A stretch of 64,000 nt of DNA, from contig NZ_MSTQ01000017.1 of the NCBI RefSeq assembly GCF_001945365.1, positions 49,318 to 113,317 on the forward strand, given 5' to 3'. The notes under the pieces were generated by a model. It ran no database searches. It saw nothing but the letters and a program-made list of their open reading frames with translations, and was not told the DNA's origin. Shown here piece after piece: positions 51,800 through 60,614 of this stretch. The stretch comes from Pseudomonas reinekei (GTDB taxonomy: Bacteria; Pseudomonadota; Gammaproteobacteria; Pseudomonadales; Pseudomonadaceae). A program made the position numbers and the translations under genes. The first letter of the stretch is position 1, and every line of letters starts with the position of its first letter.

Positions 51800-53383
51800 T
51801 TAGTTGCTGATCGCCAGGATGCTTGCCTGATACGACCCGACAAACACATCGAAATCACCGACTTCGTTCTGTTCCAGCTCAGCCTGTTCAGCCAGCGACG
51901 AACGCGCCCGCTCTTCGAACTTTGCCTGTTCCTCAACCGGCAACGGCTCGCTACGGAAAAACTCGGCATGGGCCTGGCTCTGGCGCAGGGAGAACTGAGC
52001 GAAGCTTTCCTTGTGCTCGGCCATGGCCGCCAGCACCTGGGCCGATGGCGTCAGCGACGGGTCCTGAACCTTGGCCAGCTGTGCATCCAGCGCCTTGCTG
52101 TGAGCATCGCCGCCATGGCTCTGATCCAGCAACGCCGCCAGTGGCGCGATGTTTTCCAGCAATTGGCTTGCCCACTCTTTCAAGTCGACCGGCTGCCCGT
52201 CGCGCTGCAGTTGCAGGCCAGGACGGCGACCTTCCTTGACCACACTGAGGAAGTTCGACGTGGCGTTACCGCAGCTGGTGTTGGTCAGCAATGGGCTGTC
52301 GTTCAGCGCGCAGAACAGCAGGAAGGCGTCGAGGAAACGCGATTCGGTGAGGTCGATACCCATCGGCAGGAACGGGTTGATGTCCAGGCAACGCACTTCG
52401 ACGTACTGAATGCCCCGGGCCATCAATGCCTGAATTGGCCGCTCACCGGAGTAGGTCACGCGTTTCGGGCGGATGTTGGAGTAGTACTCGTTTTCGATCT
52501 GCAGGATGTTGGTGTTGAGCTGCACCCACTCACCATCCTTGTGCGTGCCGACTTCGACGTAGGGCGCATACGGCGTGGCGACCGCTTTGCGCAGGCTGTC
52601 GGTGTAGCTGGTCAGATCGTTGTAGCACGGCGTCAGGCCGGCCTGGGCGTTGCTCTGGTAACCCAGGTCACTCATGCGCAGGCTGGTGGCGTAGGGCAGA
52701 TACAGGGTGTCCGGATCCAGCTGTTCCAGCTGATGCGAACGACCGCGCAGGAAACCGGCATCCAGCGCTGGCGATGCACCGAACAGGTACATCAACAGCC
52801 AGCTGTAGCGGCGGAAGTTACGGATCAGTGCGATGTAGGACGACGACTGGAAATCGCGGTCAGTGCCGACAAAACCTTCGGCTTCCTTGAGCAGCGGCCA
52901 GAGCTTTTCCGGCAGGGAAAAGTTGTAATGAATCCCGGCGATGCACTGCATGGTCTTGCCGTAACGCAGGGCCAGGCCCTTGCGGTACACGTACTTGAGC
53001 TGCCCGATGTTGGAGGTGCCGTAATAGGCGATCGGGATGTCTTCCTCGGCCGGCAGCGGGCACGGCATCGATGGGCTCCACAGGTACTCGTTGCCGAGCT
53101 TGCTGTAGGCAAAGCGGTGAATGCTGTCCAGGCTCGCCAGCGTATCGGCAGGGTCGGGCAGGGCCGGAGTGATGAACTCCAGCAGCGACTCGGAATAGTC
53201 GGTGGTGATTTGTTCATTGGTCAGCGCGGAACCCAATTCTTCCGGGTGCGGCGTTTGCGCCAGCCGACCTTCGCTGGTCACGCGCAGGCATTCACGTTCG
53301 ATGCCGTGAAGGCACTGTTCGAGCAGAGAGAGGTTAGCGCGCTCGCCGAGCAGGGCCAGGCGGCGGTTGAAAAGTTCGCTCAA
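51800..53383 (-). CDS. gshA: glutamate-cysteine ligase
   Basis: The enzyme joins glutamate and cysteine, the first and rate-limiting step of glutathione synthesis. It is the proteobacterial type: GIERECLRVTSEGRLAQTPHP, YSESLLEFITP, CIAGIHYNFSLP and YVEVRCLDINPF. I take TTG 53383 as start (AAGGA seven bases before it; protein MSELFNRRLALL, 527 residues). A GTG at 53398 would add five residues but has no site. It stands alone beside the tau operon and ties the sulfur uptake genes to thiol production. Confidence 0.93.
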   Translation of the reverse strand: MSELFNRRLALLGERANLSLLEQCLHGIERECLRVTSEGRLAQTPHPEELGSALTNEQITTDYSESLLEFITPALPDPADTLASLDSIHRFAYSKLGNEYLWSPSMPCPLPAEEDIPIAYYGTSNIGQLKYVYRKGLALRYGKTMQCIAGIHYNFSLPEKLWPLLKEAEGFVGTDRDFQSSSYIALIRNFRRYSWLLMYLFGASPALDAGFLRGRSHQLEQLDPDTLYLPYATSLRMSDLGYQSNAQAGLTPCYNDLTSYTDSLRKAVATPYAPYVEVGTHKDGEWVQLNTNILQIENEYYSNIRPKRVTYSGERPIQALMARGIQYVEVRCLDINPFLPMGIDLTESRFLDAFLLFCALNDSPLLTNTSCGNATSNFLSVVKEGRRPGLQLQRDGQPVDLKEWASQLLENIAPLAALLDQSHGGDAHSKALDAQLAKVQDPSLTPSAQVLAAMAEHKESFAQFSLRQSQAHAEFFRSEPLPVEEQAKFEERARSSLAEQAELEQNEVGDFDVFVGSYQASILAISN

Positions 53384-53518
53384 GTTGGATTCCTTCACGC
53401 GTCAGTCGCCCCAATATGGGGGTGGGCAAGACGGTCTACAAGGGTGAAGTTGAAACTAGCGTTTTCGCCTGGTTTTATGCCGTACTGAATCGGTCAATCA
53501 CGGACTGCAGTAACCCCC

Positions 53519-53609
53519 TGTGGGAGCGAGCCTGCTCGCGAAGAGAGTAGATCAGTCAGCATGGTCGCCGACTGACCCACCGCCTTCGCGAGCAGGCTTG
53601 CTCCCACAG
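53519..53609. repeat. inverted REP pair (REPIN)
   Basis: GTGGGAGCGAGCCTGCTCGC (53520) and its inverse (53584-53609) face each other over about 40 bases, between gshA and the thioesterase gene. Confidence 0.85.
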
Positions 53610-53649
53610 AGGGCTATTGCTGAAATTAACTCAAATCGATGACATCTAG

Positions 53650-54036
53650 CTACAGGACAGCGAACGTGCCTTGTGCTTTTGCGACCAATTTGTCGCCTTG
53701 CACTACGTCGGCCTCGACCACCAGCGTGCGCCGGCCCGGGTGAATCACCCGCGCCGTGCACATCACCTCGCCGTCAGCGACGGCGCGGATGTAGTTGATC
53801 TTGCACTCGATGGTCGCGCTCTGCTGGTCAAAGCCGTGGGTACTGGAGCAGGCCAGCCCCATGGCAATGTCCACCAGACTGAACAAGGCCCCGCCGTGCA
53901 GCTTGCCAGCGCGATTGCGCAGCGCCGGTTCCAGCACCAGGGCGACTTGCGCCACCCCGGTTTCCAGGCTGTGCAGGCGACAGCCCAGCAGTTTGAAAAA
54001 AGCGCTTTCGGTATACCCGGCAGGGACCTCCATCAA
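53650..54036 (-). CDS. PaaI-family hotdog thioesterase
   Basis: The 128-residue hotdog-fold protein has GKLHGGALFSLVDIAMGLA with the conserved His-Gly-Gly and Asp, and YIRAVADGEVMCTARVIHPGR. It hydrolyses acyl- or aryl-CoA thioesters; the natural substrate is unknown. It overlaps tex by four bases and is probably co-transcribed with it. Confidence 0.85.
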   Translation of the reverse strand: MMEVPAGYTESAFFKLLGCRLHSLETGVAQVALVLEPALRNRAGKLHGGALFSLVDIAMGLACSSTHGFDQQSATIECKINYIRAVADGEVMCTARVIHPGRRTLVVEADVVQGDKLVAKAQGTFAVL

Positions 54037-56357
54037 CGTTTCTTCAACTGCTTGGCGTTGGCGAAGAGCGAAGCCATGGCGTTGTTGGCCGGAGCCGCCG
54101 CCGTGGTTTCCTTGCGCGGTGCGGTGTTCTGGGATTGGCGCGGTGCCGACCCCGGACGCGCGCCGCGAGCACCGTCGATTTTCTCGCCCGGGGTGTCGCT
54201 CATGCGCATCGACAGGCCCACGCGTTTACGCGGAATGTCGACTTCCATGACCTTCACCTTCACCACGTCACCGGCCTTCACCGCTTCCCGTGGATCCTTG
54301 ATGAATTTCTCGGAAAGCGCAGAGATGTGCACCAAACCGTCCTGATGCACGCCGATGTCGACGAACGCGCCGAAGTTGGTCACGTTGGTCACCACGCCTT
54401 CGAGGATCATGCCCAGTTGCAGGTCCTTGAGGTCCTCGACACCTTCCTGGAACTCGGCGGTCTTGAACTCGGGACGCGGGTCGCGACCCGGTTTTTCCAG
54501 CTCTTGCAGGATGTCGGTCACGGTCGGCAAACCGAAGGTTTCGTCGGTGTACTTCTTCGGGTCGAGGCGCTTGAGGAACGCGGCATCGCCAATCAGCGAG
54601 CGAATGTCACGGTCGGTTTCAGCGGCGATGCGTTGCACCAGCGGATAGGCTTCCGGGTGCACTGCGGACGAATCCAGTGGATTGTCACCGTTCATGACGC
54701 GCAAGAAACCAGCCGCTTGCTCAAAGGTTTTCTCGCCCAGACGTGCGACTTTCTTCAGCGCCGCGCGGGTTTTGAACGCGCCGTGTTCGTCGCGGTGGCT
54801 GACGATGTTTTGTGCCAGGGTCGCGTTGAGGCCGGAGATCCGTGCCAGTAGCGCCACGGAGGCGGTGTTCACGTCGACGCCGACGGCGTTCACGCAGTCT
54901 TCGACCACCGCATCCAGGCCCCGCGCCAGTTTCAGCTGCGACACGTCGTGCTGGTACTGGCCGACGCCGATGGATTTAGGATCGATCTTCACCAGCTCCG
55001 CCAGCGGATCTTGCAGGCGGCGCGCAATCGACACCGCACCACGGATCGACACGTCGAGGTCCGGGAACTCCTTGGAGGCCAGTTCCGACGCCGAGTAAAC
55101 CGATGCTCCAGCCTCCGAGACCATGACTTTGGTCATCTTCATGGCTGGGTATTTTTTGATCAGCTCGGCGGCGAGCTTGTCGGTCTCGCGACTGGCGGTG
55201 CCGTTGCCGATGGCGATCAGGTCCACCGAGTGCTTGGCGCACAGGGCGGCGAGGATCGCGATGGTCTGGTCCCACTTGTTGTGCGGCACGTGCGGGTAAA
55301 CCGTGGCGTGATCCAGCAGTTTGCCGGTGGAGTCGACCACCGCAACCTTACAGCCGGTGCGCAGGCCCGGGTCGAGGCCCAGGGTCGCGCGCGGGCCGGC
55401 CGGGGCCGACAGCAGCAGGTCGTGCAGGTTGTGGGCGAACACGTTGATCGCTTCGGTTTCCGCGCCATCGCGCAGCTCACCCAGCAAATCAGTCTCCAGG
55501 TGGGTGTAGAGCTTGACCTTCCAGGTCCAGCGCACCACTTCGCCCAGCCATTTGTCGGCGGCGCGGTTCTGGTTCTGGATGCCGACGTGCTGGCCGATCA
55601 TGCCTTCGCACGGGTGCATGGTCCCCGGCAATTCGTCGCCGACTTTCAGCGCAGAGCTGAGAATGCCTTCGTTACGGCCACGGAAAATCGCCAGCGCACG
55701 GTGCGACGGCATGCTTTTCAGCGGTTCGTCATGTTCAAAGTAATCGCGGAATTTGGCGCCTTCCTCTTCCTTGCCGGCGATCACGCGGGCGCTGAGGGTG
55801 GCTTCCTGTTTCAGGTAGCTGCGCAGCTTGTCGAGCAGACCGGCGTCTTCAGCGAAACGCTCCATCAGGATGTACTTGGCGCCTTCGAGGGCAGCCTTGA
55901 CATCGGCCACGCCTTTTTCCGCGTCGATGAAGCGGGCGGCTTCGGTTTCCGGGCTCAGGGTCGGGTCGTTGAACAGACCGTCAGCCAACTCGCCGAGGCC
56001 GGCTTCCAGGGCGATCTGGCCCTTGGTGCGGCGCTTCTGCTTGTACGGCAAGTACAAGTCTTCGAGGCGGGTCTTGGTGTCGGCGAGTTTGATATCACGC
56101 TCGAGCTGCGGGGTCAGTTTGCCTTGCTCCTGGATGCTGGCCAGGATGCTGATGCGCCGTTCGTCGAGTTCTCGCAGGTAGCGCAGACGCTCTTCCAGGT
56201 GACGCAACTGGGTGTCATCGAGGCTGCCGGTCACTTCTTTCCGGTAACGGGCGATGAAGGGAACGGTAGAGCCCTCATCGAGTAGCGCGACGGCCGCTTC
56301 GACCTGTTGTGGGCGTACACCGAGTTCCTCGGCGATGCGGCTGTTGATGCTGTCCAT
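54033..56357 (-). CDS. tex: transcription accessory RNA-binding protein Tex
   Basis: The 774-residue protein shows the Tex layout: N-terminal helical region (ELGVRPQQVEAAVALL), PFIARYRKEVTGSLDDTQLR, YqgF-like nuclease fold (TLGLDPGLRTGCKVAVVDSTG), helix-hairpin-helix pair (DVNTASVALLARISGLNATL) and a C-terminal S1 domain (GMILEGVVTNVTNFGAFVDIG), then a Ser/Ala/Pro tail. ATG 56357 (MDSINSRIAEELG) is the start; a TTG five codons upstream is unlikely. It is a conserved nucleic-acid-binding factor with effects on transcription and toxin genes. Confidence 0.95.
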   Translation of the reverse strand: MDSINSRIAEELGVRPQQVEAAVALLDEGSTVPFIARYRKEVTGSLDDTQLRHLEERLRYLRELDERRISILASIQEQGKLTPQLERDIKLADTKTRLEDLYLPYKQKRRTKGQIALEAGLGELADGLFNDPTLSPETEAARFIDAEKGVADVKAALEGAKYILMERFAEDAGLLDKLRSYLKQEATLSARVIAGKEEEGAKFRDYFEHDEPLKSMPSHRALAIFRGRNEGILSSALKVGDELPGTMHPCEGMIGQHVGIQNQNRAADKWLGEVVRWTWKVKLYTHLETDLLGELRDGAETEAINVFAHNLHDLLLSAPAGPRATLGLDPGLRTGCKVAVVDSTGKLLDHATVYPHVPHNKWDQTIAILAALCAKHSVDLIAIGNGTASRETDKLAAELIKKYPAMKMTKVMVSEAGASVYSASELASKEFPDLDVSIRGAVSIARRLQDPLAELVKIDPKSIGVGQYQHDVSQLKLARGLDAVVEDCVNAVGVDVNTASVALLARISGLNATLAQNIVSHRDEHGAFKTRAALKKVARLGEKTFEQAAGFLRVMNGDNPLDSSAVHPEAYPLVQRIAAETDRDIRSLIGDAAFLKRLDPKKYTDETFGLPTVTDILQELEKPGRDPRPEFKTAEFQEGVEDLKDLQLGMILEGVVTNVTNFGAFVDIGVHQDGLVHISALSEKFIKDPREAVKAGDVVKVKVMEVDIPRKRVGLSMRMSDTPGEKIDGARGARPGSAPRQSQNTAPRKETTAAAPANNAMASLFANAKQLKKR

Positions 56358-56719
56358 AAAACCACCTGACAAATTGTGAAAGCAGGCTCGCAGGCGCAGA
56401 GTTAGGGCCCTGGCGAGTCTGGTTGAGCGGCCTGACCTGCGCCGCTGCCTGGATCAAAAGGTATCCCGTTGACCCGTGAAATCGAACAATGACTGCCGGC
56501 ACCCTGAAATAAAAACGGTGCACGACTGTAGTAGCTGTCTGATGTTGCCTGACACAAAAGGCCGCGCATTATAACCAGCGTTCCGGCATTCGGGGGCATC
56601 GCGGGCAGTGGCTTCGGTGGCCGGTTTTCTGGCGATAAAGGAAAAATCTGCTAACAATGCACACGGTGCGTATAACGGCAGCTACGCCATAATGCGCGCC
56701 GAGATCAAAGGAGCATCTA
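56358..56719. promoter_or_regulatory. divergent promoter gap between tex and ompR
   Basis: The 362-base gap holds a TATAAT on the minus strand (56573-56568) suitable as a tex -10 element and the ompR promoter on the plus strand. AAAGGAG lies before ATG 56720. No gene or RNA was recognised in it. Confidence 0.4.
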
Positions 56720-57460
56720 ATGAGCAGCACTGCAAACATTGCTGAAGGTGAAAAAATTCTTATTGTTGATGACGATCCGGGCCTCAGCAGCCTGCTGGAG
56801 CGTTTCTTCGTCAGCAAGGGCTACCGCGCCCGCGCCGTGCCGAACACCGAGCAAATGGATCGCCTGCTGGCACGCGAAGTGTTCAACCTGGTCGTCCTCG
56901 ACCTGATGCTGCCCGGCGAAGACGGTCTGACCGCCTGCCGCCGCCTGCGTGGCGCGAACAACCAGATCCCCATCATCATGCTGACCGCCAAGGGCGATGA
57001 GCTGAGCCGCATCAAGGGCCTGGAACTGGGTGCCGACGACTATCTGGCCAAGCCATTCAACCCCGATGAGCTGATGGCCCGTGTCAAAGCTGTTCTGCGT
57101 CGTCAGTCGGCTCCGGTGCCGGGCGCGCCGGGCAGCGAAGACGAAAGCGTGACTTTCGGTGATTACGAACTGTCCCTGGCCACCCGCGAACTCAAGCGCG
57201 GCGAAGAAGTGCACATGCTCACCACCGGTGAGTTCGCGGTGCTCAAGGCCCTGGTGATGAACGCCCGTCAGCCGCTGACCCGCGACAAGCTGATGAACCT
57301 GGCCCGTGGCCGCGAGTGGGATGCCCTGGAGCGCTCCATTGATGTGCAGATCTCCCGTCTGCGCCGGATGATCGAACCCGATCCGTCCAAGCCGCGTTAC
57401 ATCCAGACTGTCTGGGGCGTGGGTTACGTGTTCGTTCCGGATGGCGCCGCCAGCAAGTGA
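56720..57460 (+). CDS. ompR: two-component response regulator OmpR
   Basis: The 246-residue OmpR-type regulator has a receiver with DDDP near residue 18, phospho-acceptor Asp61 (VVLDLMLPGEDGL) and Lys in DDYLAKPF. A C-terminal winged helix follows (about 145-240; LTTGEFAVLKALVMNARQPL, VDVQISRLRR-like IDVQISRLRRMIEPDP, IQTVWGVGYVF). With EnvZ it responds to envelope or osmotic conditions. envZ follows after a degenerate REP. Confidence 0.93.
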   Translation: MSSTANIAEGEKILIVDDDPGLSSLLERFFVSKGYRARAVPNTEQMDRLLAREVFNLVVLDLMLPGEDGLTACRRLRGANNQIPIIMLTAKGDELSRIKGLELGADDYLAKPFNPDELMARVKAVLRRQSAPVPGAPGSEDESVTFGDYELSLATRELKRGEEVHMLTTGEFAVLKALVMNARQPLTRDKLMNLARGREWDALERSIDVQISRLRRMIEPDPSKPRYIQTVWGVGYVFVPDGAASK

Positions 57461-57469
57461 TCGGCGATT

Positions 57470-57558
57470 TGTAGGAGCGGGTCGTGCGGGTGGCAGGTCA
57501 ATCAGCCTTGCCCGCAGACTCGCGATCCGCAATATGCGAGCATCGCTCGCTCCTGCAA
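57470..57558. repeat. degenerate REP pair between ompR and envZ
   Basis: GTAGGAGCGGGTCGTGCGGG (57471) and an inverse ending CGCTCGCTCCTGCA (about 57544-57557) keep the REP layout but with several mismatches. Confidence 0.55.
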
Positions 57559-57575
57559 GTATGTAACGGTTATCC

Positions 57576-58889
57576 ATGAAAACCCCGGTTTGGTTCCCCC
57601 AGAGTTTCTTCTCCCGCACCCTTTGGCTGGTGCTCATCGTCGTCCTGTTCTCCAAGGCACTGACCCTGGTTTACCTGTTGATGAACGAAGACGTGCTGGT
57701 GGACCGCCAGTACAGTCACGGCGTCGCCCTGACGCTGCGCGCCTATTGGGCCGCCGATGAAAACAATCGTGACAAGATCGCCGAGGCCGCGACCCTGATC
57801 CGGGTGGTGGGTGCTGGCGTACCTGAAGGCGAACAGCACTGGCCCTATAGCGAAATCTATCAGCGGCAGATGCAGGCCGAGTTGGGCGCCGACACCGAAG
57901 TCCGGTTGCGCATGCATTCACCGCCGGCGCTGTGGGTCCGGGCGCCGAGCCTGGGCGATGGCTGGTTGAAAGTGCCGTTGTATCCGCACCCGTTGCGCGG
58001 TCAGAAAATCTGGAACGTACTGGGCTGGTTTCTTGCCATTGGCTTGCTGTCCACCGCCTCGGCGTGGATTTTTGTCAGCCAGCTCAACCAACCGCTCAAA
58101 CGTCTGGTCTACGCGGCACGGCAACTCGGCCAGGGTCGCAGTGTGCGCCTGCCGATCAGCGATACGCCGAGTGAAATGACCGAGGTTTATCGCGCCTTCA
58201 ACCAGATGGCTGAAGACGTCGAGCAGGCCGGTCGCGAGCGCGAACTGATGCTGGCCGGGGTTTCCCACGACCTGCGCACGCCCCTGACCCGTTTGCGCCT
58301 GTCTTTGGAGTTGATGGGCGATCGCAACGACCTCACGGACGATATGGTCCGCGACATCGAGGACATGGATGCGATTCTCGACCAGTTCCTGGCGTTCATT
58401 CGTGATGGTCGGGACGAGTCGGTGGAAGAAGTGGACTTGAGTGATCTGGTTCGCGAAGTGGCCGCACCGTACAACCAGAACGAAGAGAAAGTGCGCCTGC
58501 GCCTGGAACCGATCCAGCCGTTTCCGTTGCGTCGGGTGTCGATGAAGCGCTTGCTGAACAACCTGATCGGCAATGCGCTGCACCACGCCGGCAATGGCGT
58601 GGAAGTGGCGGCATACGTGTCTGGGGATGTGAACGCACCGTACGTGGTGCTGAGCGTCATGGATCGCGGTGCAGGGATCGATCCGTCGGAGCTGGAAGCG
58701 ATCTTCAACCCGTTCACCCGTGGTGATCGTGCCCGGGGTGGCAAGGGCACCGGATTGGGCCTGGCGATCGTGAAGCGGATTGCTTCGATGCACGGCGGCA
58801 ACGTTGAGCTGCGCAACCGTCCGGGCGGTGGCCTGGAGGCGCGGGTGCGCTTGCCGCTGGGGCTGATGTTGCCGAGGGATGCGGTTTAA
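57576..58889 (+). CDS. envZ: sensor histidine kinase EnvZ
   Basis: The 437-residue inner-membrane kinase has membrane segments at about 13-33 and 145-167, with a periplasmic sensor between, a HAMP domain (PLKRLVYAARQLGQG), a phospho-His near 230 in AGVSHDLRTPLTRLRLSLE and a HATPase domain with N box LLNNLIGNALHHA, DRGAGIDPSEL and GKGTGLGLAIVKRIA. It phosphorylates OmpR. The gap of 115 bases to ompR holds a degenerate REP, so the two are probably co-transcribed but unequally expressed. Confidence 0.93.
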   Translation: MKTPVWFPQSFFSRTLWLVLIVVLFSKALTLVYLLMNEDVLVDRQYSHGVALTLRAYWAADENNRDKIAEAATLIRVVGAGVPEGEQHWPYSEIYQRQMQAELGADTEVRLRMHSPPALWVRAPSLGDGWLKVPLYPHPLRGQKIWNVLGWFLAIGLLSTASAWIFVSQLNQPLKRLVYAARQLGQGRSVRLPISDTPSEMTEVYRAFNQMAEDVEQAGRERELMLAGVSHDLRTPLTRLRLSLELMGDRNDLTDDMVRDIEDMDAILDQFLAFIRDGRDESVEEVDLSDLVREVAAPYNQNEEKVRLRLEPIQPFPLRRVSMKRLLNNLIGNALHHAGNGVEVAAYVSGDVNAPYVVLSVMDRGAGIDPSELEAIFNPFTRGDRARGGKGTGLGLAIVKRIASMHGGNVELRNRPGGGLEARVRLPLGLMLPRDAV

Positions 58890-58920
58890 CCGCTGACTGT
58901 TTCGGTGGGGCTGATGGCCC

Positions 58921-58986
58921 CATCGCGAGCAGGCTCGCTCCCACATTGGAATGCAATCCCCTGTGGGAGCGAGCCTGCTCGCGATG
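58921..58986. repeat. inverted REP pair (REPIN)
   Basis: CATCGCGAGCAGGCTCGCTC (58921) and GTGGGAGCGAGCCTGCTCGC (58963) face each other over about 16 bases between the convergent envZ and rimK genes. Confidence 0.88.
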
Positions 58987-59017
58987 GCGGCATCCCTGCC
59001 GCCACAAGGCTCAAAAT

Positions 59018-59923
59018 TTAACCCTTGCCTTTGGTCCGGGTCATATTCGGCCCGCCATTCTTCTCCAGATGCTCAATGATGATCCCTGCCACATTCTTGC
59101 CAGTGGTGGTCTCGATCCCTTCCAGCCCTGGCGACGAGTTCACTTCCATCACCAGCGGCCCGTGATTGGAGCGCAGGATATCCACACCCGCCACCGAGAG
59201 CCCCATGACCTTGGCCGCACGCAATGCGGTCATACGTTCTTCCGGGGTGATCTTGATCAGGCTGGCGCTACCACCGCGATGCAGGTTGGAGCGGAACTCG
59301 CCGGGCTTGGCCTGGCGCTTCATGGCCGCAATCACCTTGTCGCCCACCACGAAGCAACGAATGTCGGCACCGCCAGCCTCCTTGATGTACTCCTGAACCA
59401 TGATGTTCTGCTTGAGGCCCATGAATGCCTCGATCACCGACTCTGCGGCCGTGGCGGTTTCACACAACACCACGCCGATGCCCTGGGTGCCTTCCAGCAC
59501 CTTGATCACCAGTGGTGCGCCGTTGACCATTTCGATCAGGTCGGGAATGTCATCCGGTGAGTGGGCAAAACCGGTGACCGGCAAACCAATGCCCCGGCGT
59601 GACAGCAATTGCAGCGAACGCAGTTTGTCCCGTGAGCGGGCGATGGCCACCGATTCGTTGAGCGGAAACACCCCCATCATTTCGAACTGACGCAACACCG
59701 CGCAGCCATAAAAAGTAACGGAGGCGCCGATCCGCGGTATCACCGCATCGAATCCCTCCAGCGGCTTGCCGCGGTAGTGGATCTGCGGCTTGTGGCTGGC
59801 AATGTTCATGTAGGCGCGCAGGGTATCGACCACCACCATTTCATGGCCGCGTTCGGTACCGGCTTCGACCAGGCGGCGGGTGGAATACAGACGCGGGTTC
59901 CGCGACAGCACAGCGATCTTCAT
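59018..59923 (-). CDS. rimK: ribosomal protein S6 modification enzyme RimK
   Basis: An ATP-grasp ligase of 301 residues that adds glutamate residues to the C-terminus of ribosomal protein S6. Motifs: MKIAVLSRNPRLYSTRRLVE at the start, RRGIGLPVTGFAHSPDD, VIKVLEGTQGIGVVLCE (ATP binding), RCFVVGDKVIAAMKR and VMEVNSSPGLEGIE (metal site). In P. fluorescens RimK activity is tied to c-di-GMP and changes the proteome during plant colonisation. It overlaps the protease gene by four bases. Confidence 0.93.
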   Translation of the reverse strand: MKIAVLSRNPRLYSTRRLVEAGTERGHEMVVVDTLRAYMNIASHKPQIHYRGKPLEGFDAVIPRIGASVTFYGCAVLRQFEMMGVFPLNESVAIARSRDKLRSLQLLSRRGIGLPVTGFAHSPDDIPDLIEMVNGAPLVIKVLEGTQGIGVVLCETATAAESVIEAFMGLKQNIMVQEYIKEAGGADIRCFVVGDKVIAAMKRQAKPGEFRSNLHRGGSASLIKITPEERMTALRAAKVMGLSVAGVDILRSNHGPLVMEVNSSPGLEGIETTTGKNVAGIIIEHLEKNGGPNMTRTKGKG

Positions 59924-60399
59924 GCAACACCTGTGGAGGAGGTAGATACCGGGAACACCGGCTTGTCTTGTACATACTTGATGCCCGGATTGACCACCAG
60001 TTGGCCATCGATCAGGGCTTTGGAACCGAGTAACAGGCGATAACGCATGGACTTGCGGCAGGCGAGGGTGAACTCGACCCGCCAGACCCGATCACCGAGG
60101 GCCAGGGTGGTACTGATCACGTATCGCACCTGCGCGTGACCGTTGGAGCTTTTAATGGTTTTTCTTGTCACCAGCGGTGCCTCGCAGCGACGGTGACGCA
60201 GTTGCACCACCGTGCCCAGGTGCGCCGTGAAGCGCACCCACTGGCTGCCATCGCGCTCGAAAGTCTCGATGTCGGTGGCATGCAGGCTTGAGGTACTGGC
60301 ACCGGTGTCGATTTTTGCCCGAAGGCCGGCCACTCCCAGATCCGGGAGCGCCACCCACTCGCGCAGACCGACAACGGTCAAATGGTCAAATGTCTTCAA
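59920..60399 (-). CDS. rimB: retropepsin-like protease RimB (DUF ATP-dependent zinc protease family)
   Basis: The 159-residue protein has the retropepsin motif AKIDTGASTSSLHA (DTGA, about 30-33) and the later RYRLLLGSKAL strand. It belongs to the family once named ATP-dependent zinc proteases. In P. fluorescens the rimABK operon codes RimA, RimB and RimK, where RimB trims or controls the modified S6. Here no rimA is seen before rimB: the upstream 200 bases hold only a short plus-strand ORF. Confidence 0.85.
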   Translation of the reverse strand: MKTFDHLTVVGLREWVALPDLGVAGLRAKIDTGASTSSLHATDIETFERDGSQWVRFTAHLGTVVQLRHRRCEAPLVTRKTIKSSNGHAQVRYVISTTLALGDRVWRVEFTLACRKSMRYRLLLGSKALIDGQLVVNPGIKYVQDKPVFPVSTSSTGVA

Positions 60400-60521
60400 A
60401 ATGGCTCAACCGGTAGAAACCACGGAGGCCGCAGGCGGCCGAATTCGCGGTATTCACGCAGAATAATGGTTAAAAGGCGACAGATATCTACGGCCCGGAT
60501 TTCCAGCCCCGCAAGGAGGTT

Positions 60522-60605
60522 ATGGAATGTCAGCATTGTAATCCGGGACGGAGTAATTCTTGGTACGACAGAACGGTAGTACAGTTCACCAATATTTCAG
60601 AATGA
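60522..60605 (+). CDS. possible 27-residue leader ORF with a Cys-x-x-Cys motif before hslR
   Basis: ATG 60522 follows AAGGAGG very closely (two bases). The frame is 27 codons, MECQHCNPGRSNSWYDRTVV and seven more, with CQHC near the N-terminus. Its stop (60603-60605) lies within the GAGGAAAT ribosome binding site of hslR. The position suggests a leader or translational coupling. The short spacing from the Shine-Dalgarno to the ATG is a weak point. Confidence 0.3.
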   Translation: MECQHCNPGRSNSWYDRTVVQFTNISE

Positions 60606-60614
60606 GGAAATCCC

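Noticed and set aside
18174..58986. Regularly recurring palindromes as a CRISPR array
   Set aside because: The repeats are scattered over gene gaps, occur in inverted pairs and have no spacers of uniform length; they are REP/REPIN elements.
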